From contig BSYQ01000008.1 in the NCBI GenBank assembly GCA_030272585.1, positions 4,712,001-4,776,000 on the forward strand: a stretch of DNA of 64,000 nt, in the 5' to 3' direction. Position 1 is the first letter of the stretch, and the number at the start of each line of letters is the position of its first letter. The notes below the pieces were generated by a model. That model was given only the letters and a program-made list of their open reading frames with translations. It was not told the origin of the DNA and made no database searches. Position numbers and translations under genes: made by a program. Below are positions 41,934 through 51,229 of the stretch, one piece after another. The DNA is from Bryopsis sp. KO-2023. Its lineage: Eukaryota > Chlorophyta > Ulvophyceae > Bryopsidales > Bryopsidaceae.

Positions 41934-44855
41934 ATGGCTGTTCCTGGCGCAGCAGCAGCACCGCCAAACAGATTGGTGAATGTCCATTTCCCTACCTTTC
42001 ACGGCAAGGAGAAGGAAGATGTTTCCACATGGATCAAGCAATACGAAGTACTGGCAATTGGAGCAGGTTGGCAAATGCCTAATGATGTGCCGGCACATGA
42101 AGATCAGAGAATCGAGCGTCTAATCCTTTACACCGCTGACAAGGCTCGTTCATGGGTGGACAACTGGGAGACGAGTCATCCACCAATTCTGCCACCAGGA
42201 GTTGCTGGAGGAGGAAACCCAAACCCTGCGCGGACGTGGCCGAACATGCGTGCAGCACTGTTAGCTCGATTTGGATCTGAGCCATCCACGTTGATGAAGA
42301 AGCTGGTGGAGCGCCGCCAAACAGCAAGCGAAACGGCCAATGAGTTTGCCCAGGATCTGGAAGCACTGCGGCAGCAGATGATGGTGATTGGAGGACCTGT
42401 GGTTGGAGACGATATGCTGCTCAGTATTTTCAAACATGGTATCCGCGATGATTTGGCAATGGTGCTACTTTCACACACGGGGGATACGTTTGAACAAGCA
42501 GTGGAACGAGCAAGAGTGGTGGAGAGACAGATGCAACGACCCAAGAAGAAGGCCGGAGCTGTGAATGTGTTTGACGAAAGCGAAGAGGGGAAGGAGCTGG
42601 CAGAACTACCTCCTTTGGAAGAAGTGACAGTGATGGACCAAAGAGTGAATGAGCAGATCGACAACCTTCGTCGGGAAGTACGAGACCATCAGAAGGTCAA
42701 TGACAATCGCTTACGCGCCTTGGAGAAAAACTCACGAGAGTATGCCACTACTTCCAACGAGATCAAGAATATGGTGTCCACCTTATCCAGTTTGGTAGCC
42801 GATATTGCCCAGCCGGCAGATACGCAGCAGTACCAAGGCAAGATGCACAGAAATGGAACTGGAAGTAATCAAGTGCCTTTGGGAAACGGAGGTCATCAAG
42901 GAAGAGGAGGAGGTCGAGGCTATGGTGGAAGAGGATATGGAGGCAATCGAGGCAATGGACGAACCAATGGGCCGATGAGAGGAGGAGCTGGGGCTCAACA
43001 GGGAAGAAATGGTTGGAAAGGACATAATACAGCGCCGAGTGGGATTCAGTGCTGGAACTGCCACAGATATGGTCACTACGCTGCTCATTGTCCCGACAAC
43101 ATCACCTATTTCGAAGACTACGATACCACCTATGTCATGGACTTCAACTATCTCGAGACGGACGAACTTTCCCCTGATCAGATACACTACTCAGCGATGG
43201 AAGTAGACGAGAGTGCTGGAGCGAATGAAGAAGTGGAAGAAGTGGAGATGGGGGAACCAAGTGCCCCGGGAACCTCAGCTGGAGGAAGTCCAATGGATAT
43301 TGAACCTGTTCTGACGGAACCAGTCGTGGAAGAGCCAGGAGAAGCTGTGCCAGAGCCAGAGAAAGAAGAAGAAGTGCCTGAAGTGAAGGAACCAGAGAGG
43401 GAGCCAGAAATAGTGCCAGAACCAGTTCCGCGATTTCAAGCCACGTTACCTATGCCGACATTTCCACGTGCCAGAGCTATGCCAGATCCAGTGCCACCGA
43501 AGAAGAAGAGAGCGAAGCCTACTCGGAAAAAGACAAAAGAACTTCCCCCTGGAGTTATGTTCTCAGCGGCTGAAGCCAAAGCTTTTCTGGAGAAACAGTT
43601 GGTGGAAGTACCCTTGGCGAAGCTGTGCAAGTGTCACCCGGAGATCGTGGAAGCTTGGTTGAACTCTCTCCAGAAACCGAAGGGAGTGAATGCAATGGAG
43701 GAAGCTGGAGGAAATGCTCCTAAGTTTGCCGTTACGACCGTTACTGCGAAGATTCTCGAGCACAAAGTCCCCAAGGCGATACTGGACTCCGGCGCCAGTG
43801 CTTGTGTTATCTCGGAAGAACTACTGCGAAAGGTGGATTTGGTTCATTTGATGGAAGCGCCGAAAGGAAGATATCGAGACTGCAATGGAGGAATCCGCAC
43901 TGCTGTGGGATATGTGCCAGGACTGCCGCTGTCTGTGGGTCGCTGTCGGCTAGTCGTTCCATGTCACGTCGTTTCGACCGGTCACTATCCATTGATCATT
44001 GGGACCCCTTGGATGAGTGCTGCTCAAGCTGAGATACACTATGGCACAAGCCGCCTTGTTACGACCATAAGTGGACAAAAGTTAGGGTCAGTGCCGATTG
44101 AGTTTACCTACCTCGCAGTGCAGCCCGACACCGTTTCTGACCACACTATGGATCCAAGACAAGTGCCGACCCCTACGATCAAGACAGAGGAAGAGCTGAA
44201 CGTTTGGGAAGGACTGCACGAAACTGGGAGTTTTCTGGGGGAAGCGCCGCAGTTCCAGCCACGCAGTGCAGCGAGAGTGCAGCCACCAGGGTTGGAACCA
44301 GAGGAGGAGGTGAAAGTGGAGGAAAGAGAAGGAATCGGGGGACCATCAGAATTGGTGCGAAACCTCAATGTTGGTCACAAAGTGTGGTGTCAAAGGACAC
44401 AGAGCTGGTGGTTTCCGGAAGTACTGGACTTCCTGAGGAAACAGAGGATGGAAGCAGCAGATCGCCATGAAGAAAGAGACGACAGTCCGTTGGATGGGGA
44501 AGCCCAGAGTCGCTATCAGGAAGAACTGCGGATGATAGATCGGAGTGCTGCGGAAATGAACTTCAGCATGGATGGTGGACAAGGAAAGGACACGCCGGCA
44601 GAGCGAGAGAAACAGGCGAAAGACAAGAAAGCACGGCAGTACTTCGCAGACCAACTGCGTTTGGCGGAGCACCACTCCAGATTCGCAGTGGAAGCGAGGG
44701 AGTTGGCTGAGAAACGCCTGAGGAATGCCTACGTTATGCCGTCGGAACATGCGCAGGAGATTTACCTTCGCGATATGGCGAAGCTGCGGGAAAGAGAGCC
44801 GGAAGGGGCAAGGCTGACAATCGGACCATTGCCACAGACGGGACCTTTTCACTAG
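41934..44855 (+). CDS. Element A gag-protease
   Basis: I place the start at the first ATG downstream of the promoter (41934; A at -3, G at +4). The frame is open further upstream without ATG. It contains a capsid-like region with FGSEPSTLMKKLVERRQT, as in retrotransposon gags, a nucleocapsid CCHC knuckle CWNCHRYGHYAAHC after a Gly/Arg-rich stretch, and a retropepsin with ILDSGASACVISEELL. It ends in a charged tail. The pol frame lies at -1 relative to gag and is open across the gag stop, which suggests -1 frameshifting. Confidence 0.88.
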   Translation: MAVPGAAAAPPNRLVNVHFPTFHGKEKEDVSTWIKQYEVLAIGAGWQMPNDVPAHEDQRIERLILYTADKARSWVDNWETSHPPILPPGVAGGGNPNPARTWPNMRAALLARFGSEPSTLMKKLVERRQTASETANEFAQDLEALRQQMMVIGGPVVGDDMLLSIFKHGIRDDLAMVLLSHTGDTFEQAVERARVVERQMQRPKKKAGAVNVFDESEEGKELAELPPLEEVTVMDQRVNEQIDNLRREVRDHQKVNDNRLRALEKNSREYATTSNEIKNMVSTLSSLVADIAQPADTQQYQGKMHRNGTGSNQVPLGNGGHQGRGGGRGYGGRGYGGNRGNGRTNGPMRGGAGAQQGRNGWKGHNTAPSGIQCWNCHRYGHYAAHCPDNITYFEDYDTTYVMDFNYLETDELSPDQIHYSAMEVDESAGANEEVEEVEMGEPSAPGTSAGGSPMDIEPVLTEPVVEEPGEAVPEPEKEEEVPEVKEPEREPEIVPEPVPRFQATLPMPTFPRARAMPDPVPPKKKRAKPTRKKTKELPPGVMFSAAEAKAFLEKQLVEVPLAKLCKCHPEIVEAWLNSLQKPKGVNAMEEAGGNAPKFAVTTVTAKILEHKVPKAILDSGASACVISEELLRKVDLVHLMEAPKGRYRDCNGGIRTAVGYVPGLPLSVGRCRLVVPCHVVSTGHYPLIIGTPWMSAAQAEIHYGTSRLVTTISGQKLGSVPIEFTYLAVQPDTVSDHTMDPRQVPTPTIKTEEELNVWEGLHETGSFLGEAPQFQPRSAARVQPPGLEPEEEVKVEEREGIGGPSELVRNLNVGHKVWCQRTQSWWFPEVLDFLRKQRMEAADRHEERDDSPLDGEAQSRYQEELRMIDRSAAEMNFSMDGGQGKDTPAEREKQAKDKKARQYFADQLRLAEHHSRFAVEARELAEKRLRNAYVMPSEHAQEIYLRDMAKLREREPEGARLTIGPLPQTGPFH

Positions 44856-44896
44856 GGCCAACCAAGCGACGGCTGCTCTGTCGATACCTCGGAGAC

Positions 44897-46954
44897 ATGC
44901 AGCATTGGCTTGGCCAGGTGAAAGAAATAAAGCGACGGAAACAGTTGCAGAAAAAGCAAAGAAAGAAAAGGAGAGGAAATCGTGGTGGACGAAAGCATAA
45001 ACCAATACAGTGGCAGAGGTGGAGCAAGAGAAGAGAAGGCAGCCCTGTGGGAGTTAGCTACTCGTGGCCGTTCCGAAAACACTCTTCATGGGATGAGCAG
45101 TGTCTCCGATACTGTGACCTACTGACAGTGGAAATACAGGAAACACTGGAGAGGAAGAGGGAAGAAGGCCATCGTTCAGAAGAAAAGAGCAGCAGCAGTG
45201 CAAAAGAAACAGTGGGTGAAAAAGAAAAGGGAGAAAGAAAAAGAACTGAAAAAGAAAATGAAAAAGGGGCTGAAAAAGAAAAAGAAAGCAGAAAAATAAA
45301 AGGGAAAAAAACTGGGGTTTCAAGAGATGAAAAAGAAGAAGAACAGGTTTTTGGAAAAGATCAAGAAAAAAATGTATGGGCTGGGGTGATGCCATTAGGC
45401 AAATCAGGAAAATCTGTAGGAAACACTGCTGTAGAAACCACGATTCCGATCTACTCTGTTTCCAAGCGTGACAAGGTATCACTGCGAGAAAAGATCGAAA
45501 GTTTGAAAATTTCAGAAGATTTGGAACCATATCAAAAGAAAGAAATAGTTGATTTACTCGAAGCATTTCCCGATGCCTGTGCCTGGACATCCGGGGAAGT
45601 GGGCCAAACGAACATCCTCTACCACGAAATACCCACCAGCGATCACCCACCAATTCGGCAGAATCCCTACCGATTCAGTCCTGCCGAAAACGCTGTGGTC
45701 AAGAAGGAAGTGGAGAAGATGCTGCTGGATGGAATCGTTCGACCGTCTACTTCCGCCTGGGCGTCTCCTATCGTACTCGTGCCGAAGCCTGATGGAACGG
45801 TCCGCTTCTGCGTGGACTACCGCAAGGTGAACAAGGTGACGACTCGAGACATGTTTCCGCTACCACGGATCGAGGATGCTTTAAATCAGTTCGCGGAGTC
45901 GAAGTACTTCACGGCTTTGGACCTTCGCTCGGGATACTGGCAAGTTCGGATGAGCACTACTGCTGCGGAGAAGACGGCGTTTACTACCCAGGAAGGACTC
46001 TACGAGTTCGTGGTGATGCCGTTCGGACTCAGCAATGCTCCGGCTACCTTCCAGCGAATGATGAACAAAGTACTGGGGCCACTGCTATGGAAAGGGGTAA
46101 TTGTATACTTGGACGACATCGTGATACACGCCGCTACTTGGAAAGAACACCAGCGTCTCCTGAAGGAAGTACTGGAGCGCCTCCGGGATGCTAACCTTCG
46201 CATCAGTCCGCGGAAGTCCGACTTTGGCTTTCGGGAACTGCTGTACTTGGGCCATATCGTTGGAAAGAACCAGATCCGGATGAACCCAAGGAAGATATCG
46301 AGTGTTTCTTTGCAGGTGCCGCCAATCAACGTGACTACTCTGAGGTCTTTCCTAGGCCTAACGTCCTACTATCGGCGTTTCGTGCGCGATTATGCGAGAA
46401 TTGCAGCACCGCTGAACAAGCTACTTCAGAAGGATACGGTATTCGAATGGGGAGAAGCTCAAGAAAAAGCTTTCCAAACACTCCAGGAGAAGATCATTGC
46501 CGAACCAGTGCTGATGCCACCGCAGCCGGATAAACCTTACATTCTGCAAACGGATTGGAGCAACCAAGCTATTGGAGCAGTACTGAGCCAGAAGGATGAT
46601 GATGGAGTGGAGAGAGTCGTTGCTTATGCAAGCAAATCACTCAGCGCTGCTGAAAAGAATTACTCTGCTGTCGATGGTGAATGTTTGGCAGTGGTGTGGG
46701 CCTGCACCTACTTCCGACCATACATCTACGGAAGGGAGTTTATTCTTCAAACAGATCAGCAAGCACTGCAATGGTTGATGACGGGGACTCGATTATCTGG
46801 ACGACTACTTCGTTGGGCACTGCGACTTCAAGAGTTCGACTTTACTATCCAGTATCGCCCAGGAAAAGCTAATGGCAACGCTGATGCCCTTACACGAATG
46901 CCAGTGCCGCAGGAGCACAATGTTTCCATCGGCGCCGCCGTACTCCAACCGTGA
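44897..46954 (+). CDS. Element A pol: reverse transcriptase-RNase H
   Basis: Copies element RNA to DNA. Shown from the first in-frame ATG, although the frame is open upstream and overlaps gag in the -1 frame. Visible are a Lys/Glu-rich N-terminal stretch, RT motifs LDLRSGYWQVRM, MPFGLSNAPATFQ and YLDDIVIHA, then RNase H with LQTDWSNQAIGAVLSQ, GECLAVVWA, LQTDQQALQW and NADALTR. A stop follows RNase H, and the integrase is in a separate frame. Confidence 0.92.
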   Translation: MQHWLGQVKEIKRRKQLQKKQRKKRRGNRGGRKHKPIQWQRWSKRREGSPVGVSYSWPFRKHSSWDEQCLRYCDLLTVEIQETLERKREEGHRSEEKSSSSAKETVGEKEKGERKRTEKENEKGAEKEKESRKIKGKKTGVSRDEKEEEQVFGKDQEKNVWAGVMPLGKSGKSVGNTAVETTIPIYSVSKRDKVSLREKIESLKISEDLEPYQKKEIVDLLEAFPDACAWTSGEVGQTNILYHEIPTSDHPPIRQNPYRFSPAENAVVKKEVEKMLLDGIVRPSTSAWASPIVLVPKPDGTVRFCVDYRKVNKVTTRDMFPLPRIEDALNQFAESKYFTALDLRSGYWQVRMSTTAAEKTAFTTQEGLYEFVVMPFGLSNAPATFQRMMNKVLGPLLWKGVIVYLDDIVIHAATWKEHQRLLKEVLERLRDANLRISPRKSDFGFRELLYLGHIVGKNQIRMNPRKISSVSLQVPPINVTTLRSFLGLTSYYRRFVRDYARIAAPLNKLLQKDTVFEWGEAQEKAFQTLQEKIIAEPVLMPPQPDKPYILQTDWSNQAIGAVLSQKDDDGVERVVAYASKSLSAAEKNYSAVDGECLAVVWACTYFRPYIYGREFILQTDQQALQWLMTGTRLSGRLLRWALRLQEFDFTIQYRPGKANGNADALTRMPVPQEHNVSIGAAVLQP

Positions 46955-47007
46955 ATTGAGATCTCTGATCTTACTTCCTATTTCCAGATGGAAAGCCTCG
47001 CGCGAGG

Positions 47008-47691
47008 ATGTTAAAAGAAAGCTACCCTGATGTCAGGAGTCATCAGCTCGGAAAGGAGGGATCGCGACCCGAATTTTTGCGTTTTTCTGGAGAAGAAAAG
47101 GGTGGTAATTTGGAAATGCCGGGAGTGGATCCATGGAAGGATACGGAATTGATGGAAATGCTGCAGAACAAGCAGAAGTGGGAACGAGAGGTGAACAAAG
47201 CGAATCGAAAGAGAGTGTTGAGAAAAGCGAAGAGATACCGCTGGAGTGCGGATGAGAAACAGTTGGAGTTCAAGGACAAACAAGGATGTTGGAAAATTGT
47301 GCCTGAACCAGAGAAACGCGCGGATGTGGTCAGAAAGGTGCACCTTCGCCACAGTCATGCAAGCGGTTTGAGGCTCCAGACTTTGGTAACTGAGAAGTAC
47401 TGGTGGCCAGCAATGAGAGAAGAGTCGAGAAAAGGCAGGCGAGGATGTGCTGCCTGTATGAAGAGTGAGAAAATGCCGAAGGCGAAAGTTCCACTGCGCC
47501 AGCATATCCCACTGCGGCCGTGGCAACGAATAGGGATCGATCTAGTAACACTAGAGGAGAGCACTGAGGGCTTTCATTATCTAGTAGTGGCGGTGGACTA
47601 CTTCACGAAGTGGGTGATGGCAGGAGCACTGCGGACAAAAGCGAGTGCTGAGGTGAGCCAGTGGTTCCTGGCCGAAGTAGTGCAAAAGTAA
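47008..47691 (+). pseudogene. Element A integrase, truncated
   Basis: A separate frame after RNase H. It has the zinc-binding H-H-C-C finger (HLRHSHASG, then CAACMKSEK) and the first catalytic Asp in GIDLVTLEE. It stops shortly after VDYFTKWVMAGAL, before the second Asp and the Glu. Element B carries the full-length equivalent. A is therefore probably unable to integrate by itself. Confidence 0.85.
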
Positions 47692-48207
47692 GAAAAGAAA
47701 CAGTGGGGGAAGGGTTTTCCTTGGAAGGACTTTGTTTTGTTTTTGTGTGTGGGAGTGTTGAGAAGGAAACAGTGAAGTGTTTCCGGGGTTTTTCTGGGGG
47801 GTTTGATACAACTGGAACGGAAACAGTTTTGGTGTTTCCTTTGTGTTCGCTGTGAATTCTTTGATGTATAGAGTGTTTCTTTGTTTGGTAGTCTGTTTGG
47901 TGATGGATAAAGAAACAGTGATCAGTTTCTTTTTCTGCTTGATGAACGGTATTATGATGGGATTAACTGATTAGGAAGGAAACGATTTGAGGTTTTTCCT
48001 TCAAGAGATGTTTGGTGAAAGGACGGTCCCGTTTCGGGTGATCCGTGAGGTTGGAAGTGGTTTGATTGATGATGGGTTTTTCTTGTTGTTTTCGCAATGA
48101 ACTTTTTCTTGTGGGGTAGTATTTCGAACGAATGAACAAACAATCAGAAATGGTCTTACGATCACAGAACCCTTGTAAGGGAAAAGTATGAGCAGTAGTG
48201 AAACAGT
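47692..48207. other. Element A 3' non-coding region with repeated GAAACAGT
   Basis: No gene. GAAACAGT occurs at 47697, 47766, 47820, 47912 and 48200; the last is the insertion site of element B. The function is unknown. Confidence 0.7.
48202..48207. repeat. Target-site duplication of element B, left copy (AACAGT)
   Basis: AACAGT is repeated at 61318-61323 directly after element B. Confidence 0.88.
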
Positions 48208-48737
48208 TGTAACCCCAAACCACGTCGCCTCCACCGTTTTCGTCACACTGGTCAAGGCCAGAGTGCTATCGGGTAGAGGAGGGGTAGTTAGGACAGTCCA
48301 GCCACAGTCTGGAAGTAGCAGTCCAGCTGCGGAAATGACGAGGTTGGACGGTCCTAGGGGTAGAGACTAAGGGAAGGGATTGAGGGAGGTTAGGAAGATC
48401 AGCTAGGCTTGATAGGTTAGGTAGTCCCCATCAGTAGGTGGGATCCTAGGTGATCAGTGGGACTAGGGTGAGTCAGGCGGCAGCCTATTTAATGGCTGAT
48501 CTTAGGTTATTGGATATTCTGGGTGAGGCTTTTGTGTTTATTCGAGTTTGGACCTTTATTGATTGTTGTAAGAAAGCTTGTGTGAAGAGTCCTGAGTAAG
48601 GTGCCTTGCAAAGGCCGTGTGATCAACTTCAAGAGGGGCTGTCCCCACTTCCGCCGTTCCCGTTCTGCAGAAACGCCATCACCACCGTTAAGTACGGCTG
48701 CAGGGGTGACCCCAGCGGTCAAGGATACCCTATTTGT
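48208..48737 (+). repeat. Element B 5' LTR
   Basis: 530 bp, starting TGTAACCCC and ending CCCTATTTGT. A TATA-like TATTTAA at 48486-48492 suggests transcription starts near 48515. Confidence 0.93.
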
Positions 48738-48751
48738 TGGTTTCGGAGCCA
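48738..48751 (+). promoter_or_regulatory. Element B primer-binding site
   Basis: TGGTTTCGGAGCCA directly follows the LTR core; same core as in A and D. Confidence 0.75.
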
Positions 48752-48769
48752 GGTTGCGCACACTTTTGA

Positions 48770-51229
48770 GCTGTGCTGCAGCAGGCGTGCTACACATTCT
48801 GGGAAAACGTGCAGGAAGGCAGTCTGGACGATCAGGAGTTAAAGGCGGCTGGCTTTCGCCTGCGCCTATACCATTGGCAGGAACGGGAACAGGTTGCAGA
48901 GGAAGTAGCTTATAGACCACCCCTGACAATACACCCTGAGTTTATCGGACCCATACCTGCCATATTTGAGGACGAGTGGGTTGCTGTGTGGTGCCATCGT
49001 TTCCGCGCGAAGAGTTTTTGGTGGATATATCAGAGTGTACTCACAGGCCTGTTAACCAAGGAAGAGGGGGACTCACAAACTCGTGAGCTGTTCAGTAACG
49101 ACTTATCTGGTCTTTTCAAGCTAGCCCGAGACAGAGCGCGTGATCACGAGGTCTCACGGCTGTTCTGGGGAGAGCACGAGGCAGCACGGCTGGGTACAGA
49201 GCGAGTGGAAGAACGAGTATCGGAGGAACTGCAAAAAGCCGAGCAGCAGTGGAAAACGAAGTTCCTCAAGGGTCTTGAAGACGAGTATCACCAAAGAACG
49301 GAGGGAGACGCCGAGGGATCACGCCCGGCAAGCAGAAATTCCCCAGATCTGAGTGGCGGCGCAGGCGAAGTTGGAGGAGTTGGAGAACCTGAGGAAAAAC
49401 CGGACAGCGAGATCAGTGAAGAGAGCCTTGGTGGCAGCGCGGAGACAGTGCACGACGAGACTGAGCAAGGCAGCGCGAGCGAGCAGCCCAGGGTTGAGTC
49501 GGAGGACGAGGAAAGAGAGAGCCACGAAGACTTTCCCCGTGATTGGGAAGCCGAGGTTGTTGTAGAAGAAGTCGAAGTCGAACCTGTTGAAGAAGGAGCC
49601 TCCGAAGGAGATCTTGTTGGAGCCACTGACCAAGAGGAAGCCGAGGTTGTTGTGGAAGAAGTCGGAGTCGAACCTGTTGAAGAAGGAGCCTCCGAAGGAG
49701 ATCTTGTTGGAGCCACTGACCAAGAGGAAGCCGAGGTTGTTGTGGAAGAAGTCGAAGTCGAACCTGTTGAAGAAGGAGCCTCCGAAGGAGATCTTGTTGG
49801 AACCACTGACCAAGAGGAAGCCGAGGTTGTTGTGGAAGAAGTCGGAGACGAACCTGTTGAAGAAGGAGCCTCTGAAGGAGATCTTGTTGGAGCCACTGAC
49901 CAAGAGGAAGCCGAGGTTGTTGTGGAAGAAGTCGAAGTCGAACCTGTTGAAGAAGGAGCCTCCGAAGGAGATCTTGTTGGAGCCACTGACCAAGAGGAAG
50001 CCGAGGTTGTTGTGGAAGAAGTCGAAGTCGAACCTGTTGAAGAAGGAGCCTCCGAAGGAGATCTTGTTGGAGCCACTGACCAAGAGGAAGCCGAGGTTGT
50101 TGTGGAAGAAGTCGAAGTCGAACCTGTTGAAGAAGGAGCCTCCGAAGGAGATCTTGTTGGAGCCACTGACCAAGAGGAAGCCGAGGTTGTTGTGGAAGAA
50201 GTCGAAGTCGAACCTGTTGAAGAAGGAGCCTCCGAAGGAGATCTTGTTGGAGCCACTGACCAAGAGGAAGCCGAGGTTGTTGTGGAAGAAGTCGAAGTCG
50301 AACCTGTTGAAGAAGGAGCCTCCGAAGGAGATCTTGTTGGAACCACTGACCAAGAGGAAGCCGAGGTTGTTGTGGAAGAAGTCGGAGACGAACCTGTTGA
50401 AGAAGGAGCCTCTGAAGGAGATCTTGTTGGAGCCACTGACCAAGAGGAAGCCGAGGTTGTTGTGGAAGAAGTCGAAGTCGAACCTGTTGAAGAAGGAGCC
50501 TCCGAAGGAGATCTTGTTGGAGCCACTGACCAAGAGGAAGCCGAGGTTGTTGTGGAAGAAGTCGAAGTCGAACCTGTTGAAGAAGGAGCCTCCGAAGGAG
50601 ATCTTGTTGGAGCCACTGACCAAGAGGAAGCCGAGGTTGTTGTGGAAGAAGTCGGAGTCGAACCTGTTGAAGAAGGAGCCTCTGAAGGAGATCTTGTTGG
50701 AACCACTGACCACGAGGAAGCCGGTGTTGAACCAGTTGAGGAAGGAGGAAGTGCGGCCGTTCCAGGGAGTAGCGGAGAGACCAACGGAGCGGGATCAGGC
50801 GGAGGAACTGAGTACCACAGCGCCGCTAGTTGGGCGGAAGGAAGAGCCTATCGTATCGAGCCAGGGTTTCCAGAGGACCCTTCTGAGCCATCGAGTACCA
50901 CTTCAGACGAGGAAGAGTCCCACGAAGGAGAAGGCGAAAGAGAGTCGACCTCCAGTTCTGGGGAAGGATCGTTACCCCCAGATCAGCCCCCGCTGAACCC
51001 ATTTTTTGCCTTTGACGAAGAAGAAGGCGAGAGTGGATCATCCTCCAGTGCTGAAGAAGAACCGTTACCGGACCAGCCCCCGCTGAACCCATTTGCCTTT
51101 GAGGTTGGACTTCCCTATCTCCAACCACCAGTCCCACCTGTTCCTCCACCCGTTCCACCTGTACCACCTGGTCCACCACCAGTCCCTCCACCACCTCCTC
51201 CACCACACCCACCAGGCGGAGTCGGTGCC
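48770..51229 (+). other. Element B ATG-free open leader with 30-residue repeats
   Basis: The gag frame is open for 820 codons after TGA 48767-48769, yet no ATG occurs in any forward frame from the primer-binding site to 51229. It encodes a domain shared with A, then acidic sequence, thirteen 30-residue repeats and a proline-rich end. A product would need a non-AUG start (a GTG is at 48773) or splicing. It may instead be scanned as a leader. Confidence 0.78.
49553..50722 (+). repeat. 90-bp tandem coding array, 13 copies
   Basis: Each unit encodes about 30 acidic residues (VEEGASEGDLVGATDQEE is the conserved half). Units differ at a few sites: GVE or GDE for EVE, and TTD for ATD. The period is a multiple of three, so spurious long frames appear in the other frames on both strands. 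Copies 3-4 and 9-10 share the same variants, 540 bp apart. Confidence 0.95.

Noticed and set aside
49553..50722. Possible CRISPR-like array
   Set aside because: The units are contiguous coding repeats without unique spacers, in a eukaryotic retroelement.
49319..50996. Very long open frames on both strands over the 90-bp array of B
   Set aside because: The repeat unit is a multiple of three with few stop-compatible codons, so any open frame repeats 13 times. Only the frame continuous with gag is supported.
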